NCBI RefSeq assembly: GCF_000970025.1
Contig: NZ_CP009528.1
Span: 1,971,168 to 2,035,167 of the forward strand
Source of the DNA: Methanosarcina barkeri MS
Lineage (GTDB): Archaea > Halobacteriota > Methanosarcinia > Methanosarcinales > Methanosarcinaceae
Reading direction: 5' to 3'
DNA length: 64,000 bases
Shown here: in pieces, positions 37,593-47,533 of the stretch
How the letters are laid out: each line of letters begins with the position of its first letter
Position numbering within the stretch: the stretch's first letter is position 1
Made by a program: the position numbers and the translations under genes
The notes under the pieces: model-generated
Databases searched by the model: none
Told to the model about the DNA's origin: nothing
Seen by the model: only the letters and a program-made list of their open reading frames with translations

Positions 37593-37744
37593 GAGTCCAT
37601 CCCAAAACTAATTTTATCCTCAAATTAGTAAAATTTCAAAATTATTTTCGTGATCAGAAAATCTATTACTTATTGTAGATCTGGGGTTCAGAAAAATCAT
37701 TTTGAGTTTTGGGATCAGCTCTAAATTAAATTTTGGATAGGCTC
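37593..37744. repeat. MITE-like element (152 bp) with GAGCCTATCC-type ends
   Basis: The left end GAGTCCATCCCAAAACTAATTT and right end, read inward, GAGCCTATCCAAAATTTAATTT are imperfect inverted repeats. A second inward copy (GAGCTGATCCCAAAACTC) lies 30 bp inside the right end, as if one element had inserted into another. Non-coding. Related to the elements at 21757 and 50533. Confidence 0.55.
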
Positions 37745-37974
37745 ACCAAATTATTATTTTTTTCGTAACTATTCAGCCTATCAAAACATGTCTGAGGATA
37801 GTGATTCTACTATAACTAAATAATCCGAAAAATAACTTATGAACAATGAAAAATGTAGTCAATCGCCAATAATCAAAGAAAATCAATTGACAGAAATTTG
37901 TCTATTGAATTTTAGTAAAGATGGCTATTGATATTGTTTTTTCGGAGCTGAATAGTTACCTTTTTTCTGTCATT

Positions 37975-38577
37975 TTATGCATTTTTAAATATTTTGTCCA
38001 AGAAATACTGATGAATCCGCAAATCCTCGGTTAATTCCGGATGGAAAGCAAGAGCCAGTACATTTCCCTGCTCTGCAGCAATAATCAGGTCATCAAGCCT
38101 GGAAAGCACACGAACCTCAGGCCCGCAGCTTACGATTCCGGGAGCCCTTATAAACACGCCGGTAAAAGGAGATTCAAGGATCTCGACATCAAGTTCGGCT
38201 TCAAAAGAATCCCTCTGCCTTCCGAATGCGTTTCTGTTGACCTTTGTATCCATAATTCCGAGCAATTCCTGGCTGGTTTTCTCAACCTGCTCGTCGCCTT
38301 CCTTTGAAAGCACAATCAAACCTGCACAGGTTCCAAGAATTGGAACTCCTCTTGCAGCTGCATCCTTAATTTCTTCTGCAATCCCCTCGCGGGCAAGCAA
38401 CCTGCAAAGTGTGGTACTCTCCCCACCAGGAATCACAATTCCGCCGCACTCCGGGATAACACTCTTATGCTTTACTGCAACTACCTCTGCATCTATTCCT
38501 CTTTCCTTGAGGGCTTTCCTCAAAGCATCAATATGCTCAGAAACCGCTCCTTGAATAGCGATTACACCTATCTTCAT
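37975..38577 (-). CDS. pdxT: Pyridoxal 5'-phosphate synthase, glutaminase subunit
   Basis: A 200-residue class I glutamine amidotransferase. The catalytic Cys84 lies in ILGTCAGLIVL and the His-Glu pair in ALAFHPELTED near the C-terminus; GGESTT (residues 51-56) is the PdxT signature. It releases ammonia from glutamine for PdxS. ATG 38577 (MKIGVIAIQGAVSEH) is chosen, as the family begins there; an upstream ATG would add four codons. pdxS lies about 320 bp upstream on the same strand. Confidence 0.95.
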   Translation of the reverse strand: MKIGVIAIQGAVSEHIDALRKALKERGIDAEVVAVKHKSVIPECGGIVIPGGESTTLCRLLAREGIAEEIKDAAARGVPILGTCAGLIVLSKEGDEQVEKTSQELLGIMDTKVNRNAFGRQRDSFEAELDVEILESPFTGVFIRAPGIVSCGPEVRVLSRLDDLIIAAEQGNVLALAFHPELTEDLRIHQYFLDKIFKNA

Positions 38578-38895
38578 GAAAAACACCATTTTACAGAATT
38601 AATTAAAATTAATTTATTATTTGTTAATCCGAAAATAAAAAATTGAATTGATTTATTCTTACAGGCCCGTAAGAAATAATCCATTTTTAAAAATTAAATT
38701 TTTAGCTCGCCTGAACGAAGTTAAATGCCAATTCTTCTAAAATTCCCGCTCAAGCGAGTTAAAAAGTAATCTAATTGTTCATAAATTATTCCGCTTGAGG
38801 GAGCGTAGCGACCGAAAAGGAGGCGTGCTGTTGCGATTACATCGCAACTTCCAGAAAACCTATGATTTTCTGTGCTCCCGAAGCGCAATTTGAGG
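38578..38895. other. Gap between pdxS and pdxT with hairpins
   Basis: About 320 bp with two hairpins, GTTGCGAT-TA-CATCGCAAC (about 38832-38851) and AGAAAA-CCTATG-ATTTTCT (about 38854-38872). They could stabilise or terminate the pdxS mRNA. The gap may contain a separate promoter for pdxT. The hairpins lie in the only GC-richer part of the gap, so they may also be remnants of a repeat. Confidence 0.45.
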
Positions 38896-39792
38896 TTACC
38901 AACCGCGCTCCTGAAGGGCTTCCTTTTCAGGGATCGTGTCTGCGCTGATGCCTTTCATGCCTGCACCCACGCCTTTTGAGATTTCTGCAAGCTTTGCAGG
39001 GTTGTCAAAGTTGTTTACGGCTTCAACAACGGCTTTTGCCATTTTCTCAGGGTTTTCGGCTTTGAAAATACCTGAACCTACAAAGACCCCGTCTGCACCA
39101 AGGCGCATCATGAGAGCGGCATCCGCAGGGGTTGCAACTCCGCCGGCTGCAAAGTTTACCACAGGCAGGCGCTGCATTTTTGAAGTTTCGACTACAAGTT
39201 CAATCGGAGCTTCAATTTCCCTTGAAACCATAATCAGCTCTTCTTTAGTCTTCCCGGCAAGGGCACGGATTTCGCCTTGAATCTGCTTCATGTGCTTAAC
39301 TGCCTGGCTGACATCTCCGGTTCCAGCCTCTCCTTTAGTTCGGATCATGGCTGCCCCTTCGTTAATTCTCCTAAGAGCTTCTCCAAGGTTTCTGGCTCCA
39401 CAGACAAAAGGCACGGTGAACTGCGTTTTGTCTATGTGGAAGTAGGGGTCGGCAGGAGTCAGGACTTCGGATTCGTCCACCATGTCAACACCCAGAGCTT
39501 CTAAAATTTCAGCTTCAACAAAGTGCCCGATCCTGGCTTTTGCCATTACAGGAATTGTAACCGTATCAATAATCTGCTGGACAATCTCAGGGTCAGCCAT
39601 CCGGGCAACCCCACCCGCTTTCCTTATATCTGCAGGAACAGCCTGGAGGGCCATAACAGCAACTGCTCCGGCTTCTTCTGCGATCCTGGCCTGTTCCGGG
39701 TTTGTAACATCCATGATTACACCCCCTTTCTGCATTCTTGCAAAGCCCCTTTTGATAAGTTCGGTCCCGTGTCTTAATTTTTCAAAGTCCAT
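38896..39792 (-). CDS. pdxS: Pyridoxal 5'-phosphate synthase, synthase subunit
   Basis: A 298-residue PdxS TIM barrel. The catalytic lysine is Lys85 in [10 protein letters not shown]; other signatures are [42 protein letters not shown], and [13 protein letters not shown]. It makes PLP from ribose 5-phosphate, glyceraldehyde 3-phosphate and ammonia supplied by PdxT. ATG 39792 ([12 protein letters not shown]) has GAGG nine bases upstream; an ATG three codons before would be too close to it. A structured segment lies 70-130 bp upstream. Confidence 0.96.
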   Translation of the reverse strand: MDFEKLRHGTELIKRGFARMQKGGVIMDVTNPEQARIAEEAGAVAVMALQAVPADIRKAGGVARMADPEIVQQIIDTVTIPVMAKARIGHFVEAEILEALGVDMVDESEVLTPADPYFHIDKTQFTVPFVCGARNLGEALRRINEGAAMIRTKGEAGTGDVSQAVKHMKQIQGEIRALAGKTKEELIMVSREIEAPIELVVETSKMQRLPVVNFAAGGVATPADAALMMRLGADGVFVGSGIFKAENPEKMAKAVVEAVNNFDNPAKLAEISKGVGAGMKGISADTIPEKEALQERGW

Positions 39793-39859
39793 GAATGTCA
39801 TCCTCTCTGTCTTGATGTGATTATAAGATTCTATGCCGTGGGTAACCCTTTACATGATG

Positions 39860-39923
39860 AAATAACTCTTGGGTCTTTTCCACTGATTGCAACCGATAGG
39901 TTGCGGTTTTCAGTTAGTTATTT
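39860..39923. promoter_or_regulatory. Nested hairpin upstream of pdxS
   Basis: AAATAACT (39860-39867) pairs with AGTTATTT (39916-39923), enclosing a second hairpin GCAACC-GATA-GGTTGC (39889-39904). It lies about 70 bp before the pdxS start on the coding side, in what may be its leader. It could be a leader regulatory structure; alternatively it is a palindromic repeat with no function. Confidence 0.4.
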
Positions 39924-40470
39924 CTTCAGTGAATTGTGAATACGCTCAATAGTCAAAAGCATTATTTAAGTTATTCCTTATGAATAAATACAAAGTAAAT
40001 CATATATAATAACTTAATATTTTTTCCGTTAACAATCAACATTTCTTATATTTGTAATGTTTATTTTACTTATTTAGACAATGTATTACAGAGCTTTAAT
40101 GCGATTTATTATTCTTTCACTATATGCTTGCCTGAGGTTAATTAGCACTATTTCTGTTTTCATATAATATATATGATCTCCTTCAGGTTCTTAGATATAT
40201 AGTTTTCCGGGGATATAAGGAAGAAGAACTTGAAAAACACTCAAATAAGTCCCTGCACAAACCCATCTGATTTCGTTTAATTCTAAAGGTTTCAGCCAGG
40301 TCTTGACAGGAACACTACATGAGAATATAGTTATAAAATATATCAAGTCCATTAAATAAGGACTATTTTTTCAGGGTATAGCTTCTGTGTTTACACTTTT
40401 AAAAGGGCTGGTAAATCCAACCCTTATAGATTTTTAAGAAATTTGTCGGGTTTTTTAAATTGAATTTCTA
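39924..40470. other. Non-coding gap
   Basis: About 550 bp, AT-rich. TATATAAT-type boxes around 40000-40015 and 40165-40200 may include the pdxS promoter. No gene is supported. Confidence 0.4.
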
Positions 40471-40642
40471 CCCATTTAGTTCTTTTTTAATAAATTACCA
40501 TTCATCTAGTTCTTTTTTAATAAATTATTACTCATCTAGTTCTTTTTTAATAAATTACCATTCATCTAGTTTTTTTAATAAATTATTACTCATCTAGTTC
40601 TTTTTTAATAAATTATTACTCATCTAGTTCTTTTTTAATGAA
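40471..40642. repeat. 30-bp minisatellite, about six units
   Basis: Units like TTCATCTAGTTCTTTTTTAA plus TAAATTATTA, each 30 bp (one is 28 bp). It lies just after the 3' end of the phosphatase gene on the minus strand and reaches to within a few bases of its stop codon. Confidence 0.95.
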
Positions 40643-40645
40643 CTT

Positions 40646-41713
40646 TTACTCCATTCCGTGCCCTGGCTGCTTGAGAGCTCCTTTTCGGTTGCTTAAGAGT
40701 TCCTTTTCAGTTCTATACAGGTTGAGCTTTGTGCAGACAACTACGGACACCCAGATTGTAGATGCGGGTATGAAAGCTTTCAAGAACTCGATGAATTTGA
40801 GACTGAAATAGGCTACGGTTTCGATATTATCGAACCCTAAATCAAGAATAAAGCTGGAGATTCCGAATAGCAGAAGCGCAATAAATATCCTCAAAACTCT
40901 CTGCTCGACACTTCCCGCATCATCAGGGAGTCCTCTGCGTATAATCAAAACGTATGCCGCATTCGTGCCAAGGAAAAAACCCGCTGCTTCTGCACTTATC
41001 ATAGATGAAGTTATAAGAACAAGAGGGATAACAAACAGGACGAAGTACAAAATAAGGTTCTTGCTCTTGAGTGCAAGTTCGAAATTATCTTTCTTGAAAA
41101 AATCATCTTTCAGGGGGCTTTTGAGAAAGAGGACAAAAGCAGTAAGGAAAAATAAACCTATAATAGCTCCTCCCAGAATATCCCCCAGAAAATGCCTTCC
41201 CAGGTACATTCTCGATAAGGCTACAAGCAATACCATAAAAGGAGCCATCATTTTGATTTTCCGGCTGTTGAAAATCGTGGAACTTCCTCCCCAGAGTGCG
41301 GTCGTAATTGCAACATGCCCTGAAGGGAAACCAAAAGGCGAAGGGGAAAGTGCTTCTTGAAGGCGGAAGGTTTCAAGAACTTTTTTATCGGGAAGTTCGA
41401 ACACATCATCAGGTCCACTTCCGTTGAAAGGGGATGTACTTTTCACTCCATATTCAAGGTTAAGTACTCTGTTGTCTACATAATCCGGCCTCGGAAAGGC
41501 AATTATTGTCTTAATGATTTCGGTAATCAGCCCTGTCCAGATTAAGAGCTGGAACAGAAGAAAACCTTTCCGGAAATTAACCCCGAAAGTTACGATAACT
41601 ACTATGGCAACCAAAAAAGCCGATGATCCCATTGAAGTTATCAGAATCATGAGGGATGTAAGCCAATCGTTTCCAAGGGATTGCAGATAGAGTATAGGTT
41701 CAGTCTGGAACAA
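40646..41713 (-). CDS. PAP2-superfamily membrane phosphatase
   Basis: A 355-residue membrane protein with eight or more predicted helices. The three PAP2 catalytic motifs are present: KTIIAFPRPDY (about residues 68-78), FGFPSGHVAIT (about 126-136) and SRMYLGRHFLGDILGG (about 167-182). It probably dephosphorylates a lipid pyrophosphate such as a polyprenyl carrier at the outer face of the membrane. A C-terminal 120-residue extension with further helices is longer than simple PAP2 enzymes. It has no operon partner. Confidence 0.88.
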   Translation of the reverse strand: MFQTEPILYLQSLGNDWLTSLMILITSMGSSAFLVAIVVIVTFGVNFRKGFLLFQLLIWTGLITEIIKTIIAFPRPDYVDNRVLNLEYGVKSTSPFNGSGPDDVFELPDKKVLETFRLQEALSPSPFGFPSGHVAITTALWGGSSTIFNSRKIKMMAPFMVLLVALSRMYLGRHFLGDILGGAIIGLFFLTAFVLFLKSPLKDDFFKKDNFELALKSKNLILYFVLFVIPLVLITSSMISAEAAGFFLGTNAAYVLIIRRGLPDDAGSVEQRVLRIFIALLLFGISSFILDLGFDNIETVAYFSLKFIEFLKAFIPASTIWVSVVVCTKLNLYRTEKELLSNRKGALKQPGHGME

Positions 41714-41925
41714 AGCTCTGACTCCTGATTAAATGTTTGCCTGCAGATATACTCAGTTTTATCCAAAAAGTCCCTGGTTAAACTGGATATCTAGAATAAG
41801 TAAAAAATTTAAATCTATTTCGTATTATTGAGTTTATAACAATGTATTCTGGAGAACTATTTTAAATTTGTATTGTTTTGTACCTGTGCATAGCGGGGAT
41901 TCTCTTAAGGGTCGGACAATATTTT

Positions 41926-42026
41926 GGCTCTTCGTTATTTTGTGTGGGTCTCTCATAGCATCCCCATAAAAATCAATGTGGTCTTGAATTGAAAATTACC
42001 TTAGACATAGAGAATGGTGAAGAGCC
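41926..42026. repeat. ISL3-like MITE copy 2 (101 bp)
   Basis: GGCTCTTCGTT at the left and GTGAAGAGCC at the right form the inverted ends. The flanking octamers AATATTTT and ATTATTTT differ at one base, fitting an 8-bp target duplication. It has exactly the length of the copy at 24814. It lies 54 bp after the stop of the RamA-like gene. Confidence 0.78.
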
Positions 42027-42080
42027 ATTATTTTTAAGTTTACTGAGTAAAATTACTCTTGTTAAATTACTGTTTTATCT

Positions 42081-43667
42081 TTATGGACTTGGGAGTTCTA
42101 GCTTAAAGTTACTTATAGAGAACATCTTCTCAGGGCACCTTTCTTCGCATCTTCTGCAGGCAGTGCCAAGACATCTTGCAGTATTGATCCTGAAACTTTC
42201 GCATTCTCTAGAAAGGGCCTCTTCCGGGCATCCTTTCACACAGGTGTCACAACCACTGCACTTGATGGTAGCGGTAAAATCCAGTTTAGATTCCATGATC
42301 TCCAGGCACTTTCCAAGTTCGTGAATATCTCTTTCGTACTTTCTTTCAATAATGCATTCCGGAAGTTCATTTGGGATAGGCTGGATACCGGATCTTTCAA
42401 GATTTGCGTTATACTTCTCAAGTGGCATACCTTCATTCCATAGGGCTATTTCCTGGACATAGATGGCTGCAAAAGTGGGGGACGAGGCAAACATTATATG
42501 ATTAGCAAGGATAGATTTTTTCATTTCATTTAGGTATGAAAGATAGTCGGGATTAAGGGCAAGGTCTTTTGCGAGTTCCAGGGAAGTATTTCCGCACTGT
42601 ATAATCCGCTTAGGGGTTGCAGGCACAATGCCTGTAAAGCGGGCTTTTATAGGGTCTACATACGTTCCGCTTGCTCCGCACATGTACATTGTTTCCAGAT
42701 CTTCGTATGCTATTCCTGCCTCGTGCATCAGGGTCAGGTGACCTGCTCTCAGGGCTCCGAAGGCTTTTCCAGCTTCTACTACATCTTCCTCTGTAAACGT
42801 AATTCCTTTTCCCAGCCTAATTATATCGCCTTCAATATGAGGAGGCTTTATTATACCAGTTATAAGCCCTGCATACATAAGAGAAATCACTCCCGTGCCT
42901 GTAATTCCCTTAGCAGGGTATCCGGTGGATTTGAAAGTCCTGCTGCGCAGGTTGATTCTTGGTCCTTCTACCAGCCTGAGTTTTTCGTCAAGGACAAGCG
43001 CTTGCCAGCCTCCGGAAAGCCTTAAATCGGCAATAGCTCCAGGTGTCGCCAGCATTCCTTTGCTAATCTGCTGTCCTTCTATGGCAGGGCCTGCAGCAGC
43101 CGATCCTGTGTATATTCTGTTACCTACCTTCAGGGCCATTTCAGCGTTTGTCCCGTAATCCGTAACCATACATGTTTTGGAAGTATCCAGAAATCCGGTT
43201 TTTATCATCATGGCAAGGGCATCGGCTCCGATTTCATGTCTTATCGAAGGTGGGATGATCACATCAACATCTGCATAGAGTCCAATTTTATTTCCTGAGG
43301 TGACGTGCCCATCCCTTTTCGGCGGCTTTACATGTATTTTTTCGAGGGCGTTTTTTCCTGCAAATGCAAGATCCCGGATCTCTATTCCTTCGAATATAGA
43401 CAACTGAATTGGATTTCCACAAACAGCTATACGTTTGAGATTTGTTGGTTTAAGGTCATTTATCAGAGAGGTTACGGCTGAGACAAGAATTTCGTGGGCT
43501 ATCTCCTGCCCATAGCTAATCGCAAAGTCCAGATGGTCAACAACGTTTGCACCCGGAAGCGGGTTTCTGGACAAAATTGCAGTCCTGAGGACAGAAGAGT
43601 CCGTAAGGTTCAAGAGTTGGGCTCTAATTCCACTGGTACCTATATCGATATTTATTGCCTGATCCAT
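42081..43667 (-). CDS. RamA-like corrinoid-protein reductive activase
   Basis: A 528-residue protein. Residues 1-440 are the ASKHA-fold activator domain (INIDIGTSGIRAQLL; VTDYGTNAEMALKVG; GSAAAGPAIEGQQI; GITGTGVISLMY). The C-terminus holds two 4Fe-4S motifs, CSGCDTCVKGCP and CLGTACRRCEERCP. This is the architecture of RamA, which uses ATP and a low-potential electron to reduce Co(II) to Co(I) in methyltransferase corrinoid proteins. GGGATC precedes ATG 43667. It lies downstream of the first corrinoid/methyltransferase pair on the same strand and probably serves it and perhaps the second pair. Confidence 0.88.
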   Translation of the reverse strand: MDQAINIDIGTSGIRAQLLNLTDSSVLRTAILSRNPLPGANVVDHLDFAISYGQEIAHEILVSAVTSLINDLKPTNLKRIAVCGNPIQLSIFEGIEIRDLAFAGKNALEKIHVKPPKRDGHVTSGNKIGLYADVDVIIPPSIRHEIGADALAMMIKTGFLDTSKTCMVTDYGTNAEMALKVGNRIYTGSAAAGPAIEGQQISKGMLATPGAIADLRLSGGWQALVLDEKLRLVEGPRINLRSRTFKSTGYPAKGITGTGVISLMYAGLITGIIKPPHIEGDIIRLGKGITFTEEDVVEAGKAFGALRAGHLTLMHEAGIAYEDLETMYMCGASGTYVDPIKARFTGIVPATPKRIIQCGNTSLELAKDLALNPDYLSYLNEMKKSILANHIMFASSPTFAAIYVQEIALWNEGMPLEKYNANLERSGIQPIPNELPECIIERKYERDIHELGKCLEIMESKLDFTATIKCSGCDTCVKGCPEEALSRECESFRINTARCLGTACRRCEERCPEKMFSISNFKLELPSP

Positions 43668-43750
43668 TTTGATCCCTGGATTTCGTCAAGGTTTTGCTCA
43701 TTCTTTCTAAGTTTTATTCATCGCATGTTCCTGTTTTTACAGATTTTATC

Positions 43751-43850
43751 TTTTCTTTCTGATTTTTATTATCTATTTCTGGTTTTTATTGTCTATTTCT
43801 AATCTTTATTATCTTATTCTGATCTTTATTGTCTCTGTCTGATCTTTATT
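43751..43850. repeat. 20-bp T-rich tandem repeat, five units
   Basis: Five degenerate units of the form ATCTATTTCTGATCTTTATT in exact 20-bp register. They fill the gap between the corrinoid gene and the RamA-like gene; on the coding strand this is a purine-rich A/G segment of the intergenic mRNA. Confidence 0.9.
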
Positions 43851-43948
43851 CATTTTACAGAAATTGTTTTCCATATTTTAAAATTCACTAAATGAAAGAG
43901 AGATAAATCTCGAACACAAAAAATAAAAAAACAGGAAGAAAAGTAGAA

Positions 43949-44776
43949 TCAATAAAGTTCGTTGCGGGCTTCTTCCCAGCTCTTTCCTTCACATATCTCC
44001 TTTGCGATTTTTACCGCATCAAGTGGTGTTCTTCCATATACCGAGTTCCCAAAGGTATCAACGAAACGCCTGTCCACAGCAGCCCCTCCGCAGGCCAGAG
44101 GGACCCCCTCGGGTTCCAGAGCATTTGCGAGGGCTTTGAGGCCTCCTTTGGTTGTGCTCATAAGGGTTGTTCCGGTGACAAGATTAGCTTTTGTTGACTT
44201 TACGGCTTCGACAGCTGCTTCCACAGTTACATCTCTTCCAAGGTCGATTACTTCGAAGCCATTTGCTCTGAGAATAGCGGCTACAATATTCTTTCCTATA
44301 TCATGCAGGTCTCCTACAATAACAAGGGATACCACTTTTCCCTGAGATGGGACTTCTCCTTTCTTTTTCTGGCAGAGTTCAACTCCTTTCATAAGAGCTT
44401 CGTTTGCCAGCAAGATTTCCGGCACATAGCTCTCCCCAATATCGTAAAGCTCACACACGGTCTGGATTCCGGGCATAAGGGCGTTCAAAACCAAATCTGT
44501 AGGATCTTTTCCTTTTTCAAGTAAGGCAGATATGAGTTTTACTGTTTCTGCATTATTTCCTTCTATCACAGCTTCTGCTACGGATGCGTATTCGGGATCT
44601 TTCGGTCTGTTCTGATTCTTTATCTGGTCGACAGTAGTTACTTCTTTATTTCCGTCTTCAAGATCTACCCCAAGGCCGATCATGATCCCTTCGTCAATGA
44701 GTCTTTTAAATTTTGCAGGCTCTTTTTCTTTCATCTCTAAAATATTCTGAACTGCAAGGTCAATGTGCCTGATCAT
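43949..44776 (-). CDS. Methyltransferase corrinoid protein, copy 1
   Basis: A 275-residue B12-binding protein. Residues 60-150 are the helical cap ([53 protein letters not shown]). The Rossmann domain has the cobalt-ligand motif GDLHDIGKN (about 158-166), the base-off His motif DxHxxG, then [16 protein letters not shown] and [10 protein letters not shown]. The N-terminal 60 residues are an extra helical segment. It carries the methyl group on cobalamin. Its ATG overlaps the upstream methyltransferase stop (ATGA), so the two are translationally coupled. Confidence 0.92.
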
Positions 44777-45876
44777 TTCTGCATCCCTCCCAGGACATTT
44801 TCCTTCATGTTTCTTCCAATACCGACTCCGATCTGCCTGATGATGTCTTCCACATCATCATATTTCGGAATCGGAGTCTCCTTGCAGGCCCTGACATAGG
44901 CCCTGAGGTTTTCAAGGGAAGTACCGAATGAAACGTCGCATGCAGTCCCAACAATATCAGCTCCCTGCAGGATGCATTCTCGAGTTCTATTATATACCTG
45001 TTCAGGGGTGCCGTTTGGCATAAGGTCTATAACGTCCAGGCTTCCAAGAATGGACATCTCGTTGCCCATCACCTGACGGCAGTACCAGACTGGCACGGCA
45101 TCAAAGGAGAAACAATCGATACCACTCTGCTTTATGTAAGGCAGAAGTTTGCTGGTATCTCCGCAGATGTGCAGGATCAAAGGGCAGCTGATTTCCTTTG
45201 CCATCCTTTTGTGGGCAGGAAGTACGAATTCTTTGTAAGTTTCCCCAGAAATCAGGTCTCCTGAGGCTGATGGATCTGCCGGAAAAAGTATATGTGCCCC
45301 GTAAGCGGTCTGTAACTTTCCGTAAGCTATCACGAAATCAGTTGCTGCCTCAATAAAAGCATGGGCTTTTTCGGGATCGGTCTTTGTCCATCTTACCAGG
45401 TTTTCAACCCCTGCTATGTGGCCAGCTACTGTAAAAGGAGATGTCAGGACTGGTATGACAGGAAGCATACCATCGTACCGCTTCCTCAGTTCCTCGATTG
45501 CTCCGAGCACTACCGGGATTCTTCCGGCTTCTTCCAGATTGTCAGGCCAGGTTATGTCGGCGGGATCGGTATAAGCAGGACCTGTTACGGGAGGTCGGTC
45601 CGGTTTGTTCCAATCAAGCTTGCATCCCAAAACCTCCGCTTCAAGAGAAATATCAAACTGGGGACGTGCAGCCTCTATGCCGCAAATTTCATAGGGAGCG
45701 GCTGCAAGGTCTGCCATCATCTTGCTGTCAAAGTGGGCTTTTGGCCAGGAAGCATTGCATATCTGCATCAGTTCTGTTGTAGTCTGAGCGAGGGGATTAG
45801 CGGGGGGTACGTAATCAACCCTGCCTCCAAGCACGGCTGCCAGAGCTCTTCGGGTTGGAGTCATTTCACTTACCAT
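44773..45876 (-). CDS. UroD-type corrinoid methyltransferase, copy 1
   Basis: A 367-residue member of the uroporphyrinogen-decarboxylase-like methyltransferase family (MtaA/MtbA/CmuA/MtvB group). The zinc ligands are in [12 protein letters not shown] (His-x-Cys, about residue 239) and a later Cys in [16 protein letters not shown] (about 313). ATG 45876 ([18 protein letters not shown]) has AAGGAG eight bases upstream and gives the same length as copy 2; the ATG at 45903 is less likely. It could be a CoM methylase or the first, substrate-specific methyltransferase. No MttB/MtmB/MtbB-type substrate enzyme is present nearby. Confidence 0.9.
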
Positions 45877-46130
45877 GATATATGTCTCCTTTTTAATCTG
45901 CACTTAAAATATTTTATATATTATATATTAATAAGTTATACTTTGCGTTTAGATCACAAAAGAGCTCGTTTTTGAAAGGAACCCATAAGGGAAAAAGGAG
46001 TGATCTGCTGTCAGGTAAAAACTTGAAATGTCCTGTTTTTAAGATTCTCTTTACAAGTTCTCTTTCAGGTTCCGAAAATATATACAATAAATGTCTATTT
46101 TTTGTAAAAATTCATAGTTTTTACACTGAC
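45877..46130. other. Long leader or gap of methyltransferase copy 1
   Basis: About 250 bp between the start codon of copy 1 and the conserved upstream block at 46131. The corresponding distance in copy 2 is about 17 bp, so the two genes differ by a 230-bp insertion or deletion in the leader. No gene is supported in it. Confidence 0.5.
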
Positions 46131-46182
46131 ATTTATTAATATGTACGTTTGAGTATTTAATTGAAGGTAGTTAGCATAATAT
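46131..46182 (-). promoter_or_regulatory. Conserved upstream block of methyltransferase copy 1
   Basis: A 51-bp block about 82 percent identical to 48651-48702 upstream of copy 2; its outer parts ATTTATTAAT and TTAGCATAATA are identical. On the coding strand a TATA-like TATTATATG lies about 25 bp before it, so the block probably starts at or near the mRNA 5' end. It is about 260 bp before the start codon. Confidence 0.6.
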
Positions 46183-46705
46183 AGAAAAAGGCATATAATA
46201 CATAAATTTAGTTTATATACATTTATTCCAATATCTAATACTATATATTAAACATGCAGAATTTTACTCACATAAATTATAGAGTTGCGTAATTCTGTCA
46301 GTAATCAAACCATATCAGAAATATCTGCTGAAAACATGTCTAAAATAACCAGAATATTTCTATTTTTCTTTTAAGAAAATATTGATGGCCCATCTTTATC
46401 CGATTGATGTTTTAAAACGCCTGAATGTCAGAAGTGTTCCTTTAAGGTCCATTTTGAGTTCAGAACTTCTCGACTTTCTTAAGTACTCCATTTATTCTTG
46501 TTTTGACTACCTGTACATAATTCAAATCATCAAAAGGAAAGTTTTCACTTTTCAACATTACTTATTTGTTATCTTAAAGCATTTATTTACCGATTTAAAT
46601 ATAAAAAATAAGATTGGAACTAAAAATAAAAAAGAAGAAAAATAAAAAAGAGAGCTAAAAGTAAAAAAAAGAAAAATAAAAAAGAGAGCTAAAAGTAAAG
46701 TAGAA
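46183..46705. other. Gap between the two methyltransferase operons
   Basis: About 520 bp of non-coding AT-rich DNA. It contains the promoter of copy 1 on its left side and the 3' region of corrinoid copy 2 on its right side. Confidence 0.45.
46637..46699. repeat. Two 29-bp purine-rich direct repeats
   Basis: GAAAAATAAAAAAGAGAGCT plus AAAAGTAAA occurs at 46637-46665 and 46671-46699, separated by five A. It is directly after the 3' end of the corrinoid gene copy 2. Confidence 0.85.
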
Positions 46706-47533
46706 TCAGTAAAGTTCGTTGCGGGCTTCTTTCCAGCTCTTTCCTGCACAGATCTTCTTTGCTATTTTTACCGCATCAAGTGGGGTTTTTCCATATACTG
46801 AGTTGCTAAAGGTCTCGACGAAATTCTTATCGATTGCGGCACCGCCGCAGGCTACGGGAACATCCTCAGAGTAAAGGATTTCTGCAAGGTCTTTAATGCC
46901 CCCTTTGGTTGTACTCATAAGGGTTGTTCCGGTAACAAGGTCAGCATTTGTTGCCTTTACGGCTTTAACGGCTTCTTCCACTGTTATATCACTTCCCATA
47001 TCAACTACTTCGAAACCATTTGCCCTGAGAATAGCGACTACAATGTTCTTGCCTATGTCATGCACATCTCCTTCAATAACAAGGGATACTACCTTCCCCT
47101 GGGAGGGAACTTCTCCTATCCTTTCCTGGCAGAGTTCCACCCCTCCGATAAGGGCTTCATTTGCCAGCAGGATTTCAGGCACATAGCTTTCCCCTATGTC
47201 GTAAAGCTCACACACGGTCTGGATTCCGGGCATAAGGGCGTTCAAAACCAGGTCTGTCGGATCTTTTCCTTTTTCAAGTAGGGCAGATGTGAGTTTTACT
47301 GTTTCTTCACTATTTCCTTCTATCACAGATTCTGCTACGGATGCGTATTCGGGATCTTTTGGCCTGTTCTGTTTCTTTATCTTATTGGCAGGGGCCATTT
47401 CTTCGTTCCGATCTGCAAGGTCTACCCCAAGGCCGATCATGATCCCTTCGTCAATGAGTCTTTTAAATTTTGCAGGCTCTTTTTCTTTCATCTCGAATAT
47501 CTTCTGAGCTGCAACGTCGATATGCCTGATCAT
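46706..47533 (-). CDS. Methyltransferase corrinoid protein, copy 2
   Basis: A 275-residue paralog of the gene at 43949 with the same plan. The cobalt-ligand motif is GDVHDIGKN, followed by [18 protein letters not shown] and [31 protein letters not shown]. Differences are spread over the whole protein, most in the N-terminal 60 residues ([16 protein letters not shown] against [16 protein letters not shown]). The ATG overlaps the stop of the upstream methyltransferase gene. The function is as for copy 1, possibly with a different partner or substrate. Confidence 0.92.
   Translation of the reverse strand: MIRHIDVAAQKIFEMKEKEPAKFKRLIDEGIMIGLGVDLADRNEEMAPANKIKKQNRPKDPEYASVAESVIEGNSEETVKLTSALLEKGKDPTDLVLNALMPGIQTVCELYDIGESYVPEILLANEALIGGVELCQERIGEVPSQGKVVSLVIEGDVHDIGKNIVVAILRANGFEVVDMGSDITVEEAVKAVKATNADLVTGTTLMSTTKGGIKDLAEILYSEDVPVACGGAAIDKNFVETFSNSVYGKTPLDAVKIAKKICAGKSWKEARNELY

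Noticed and set aside
42723-43158. Plus-strand open frames opposite the RamA-like gene, the UroD genes and the fpo genes
   Set aside because: They are antisense frames in strong coding regions, with implausible composition and no binding sites.
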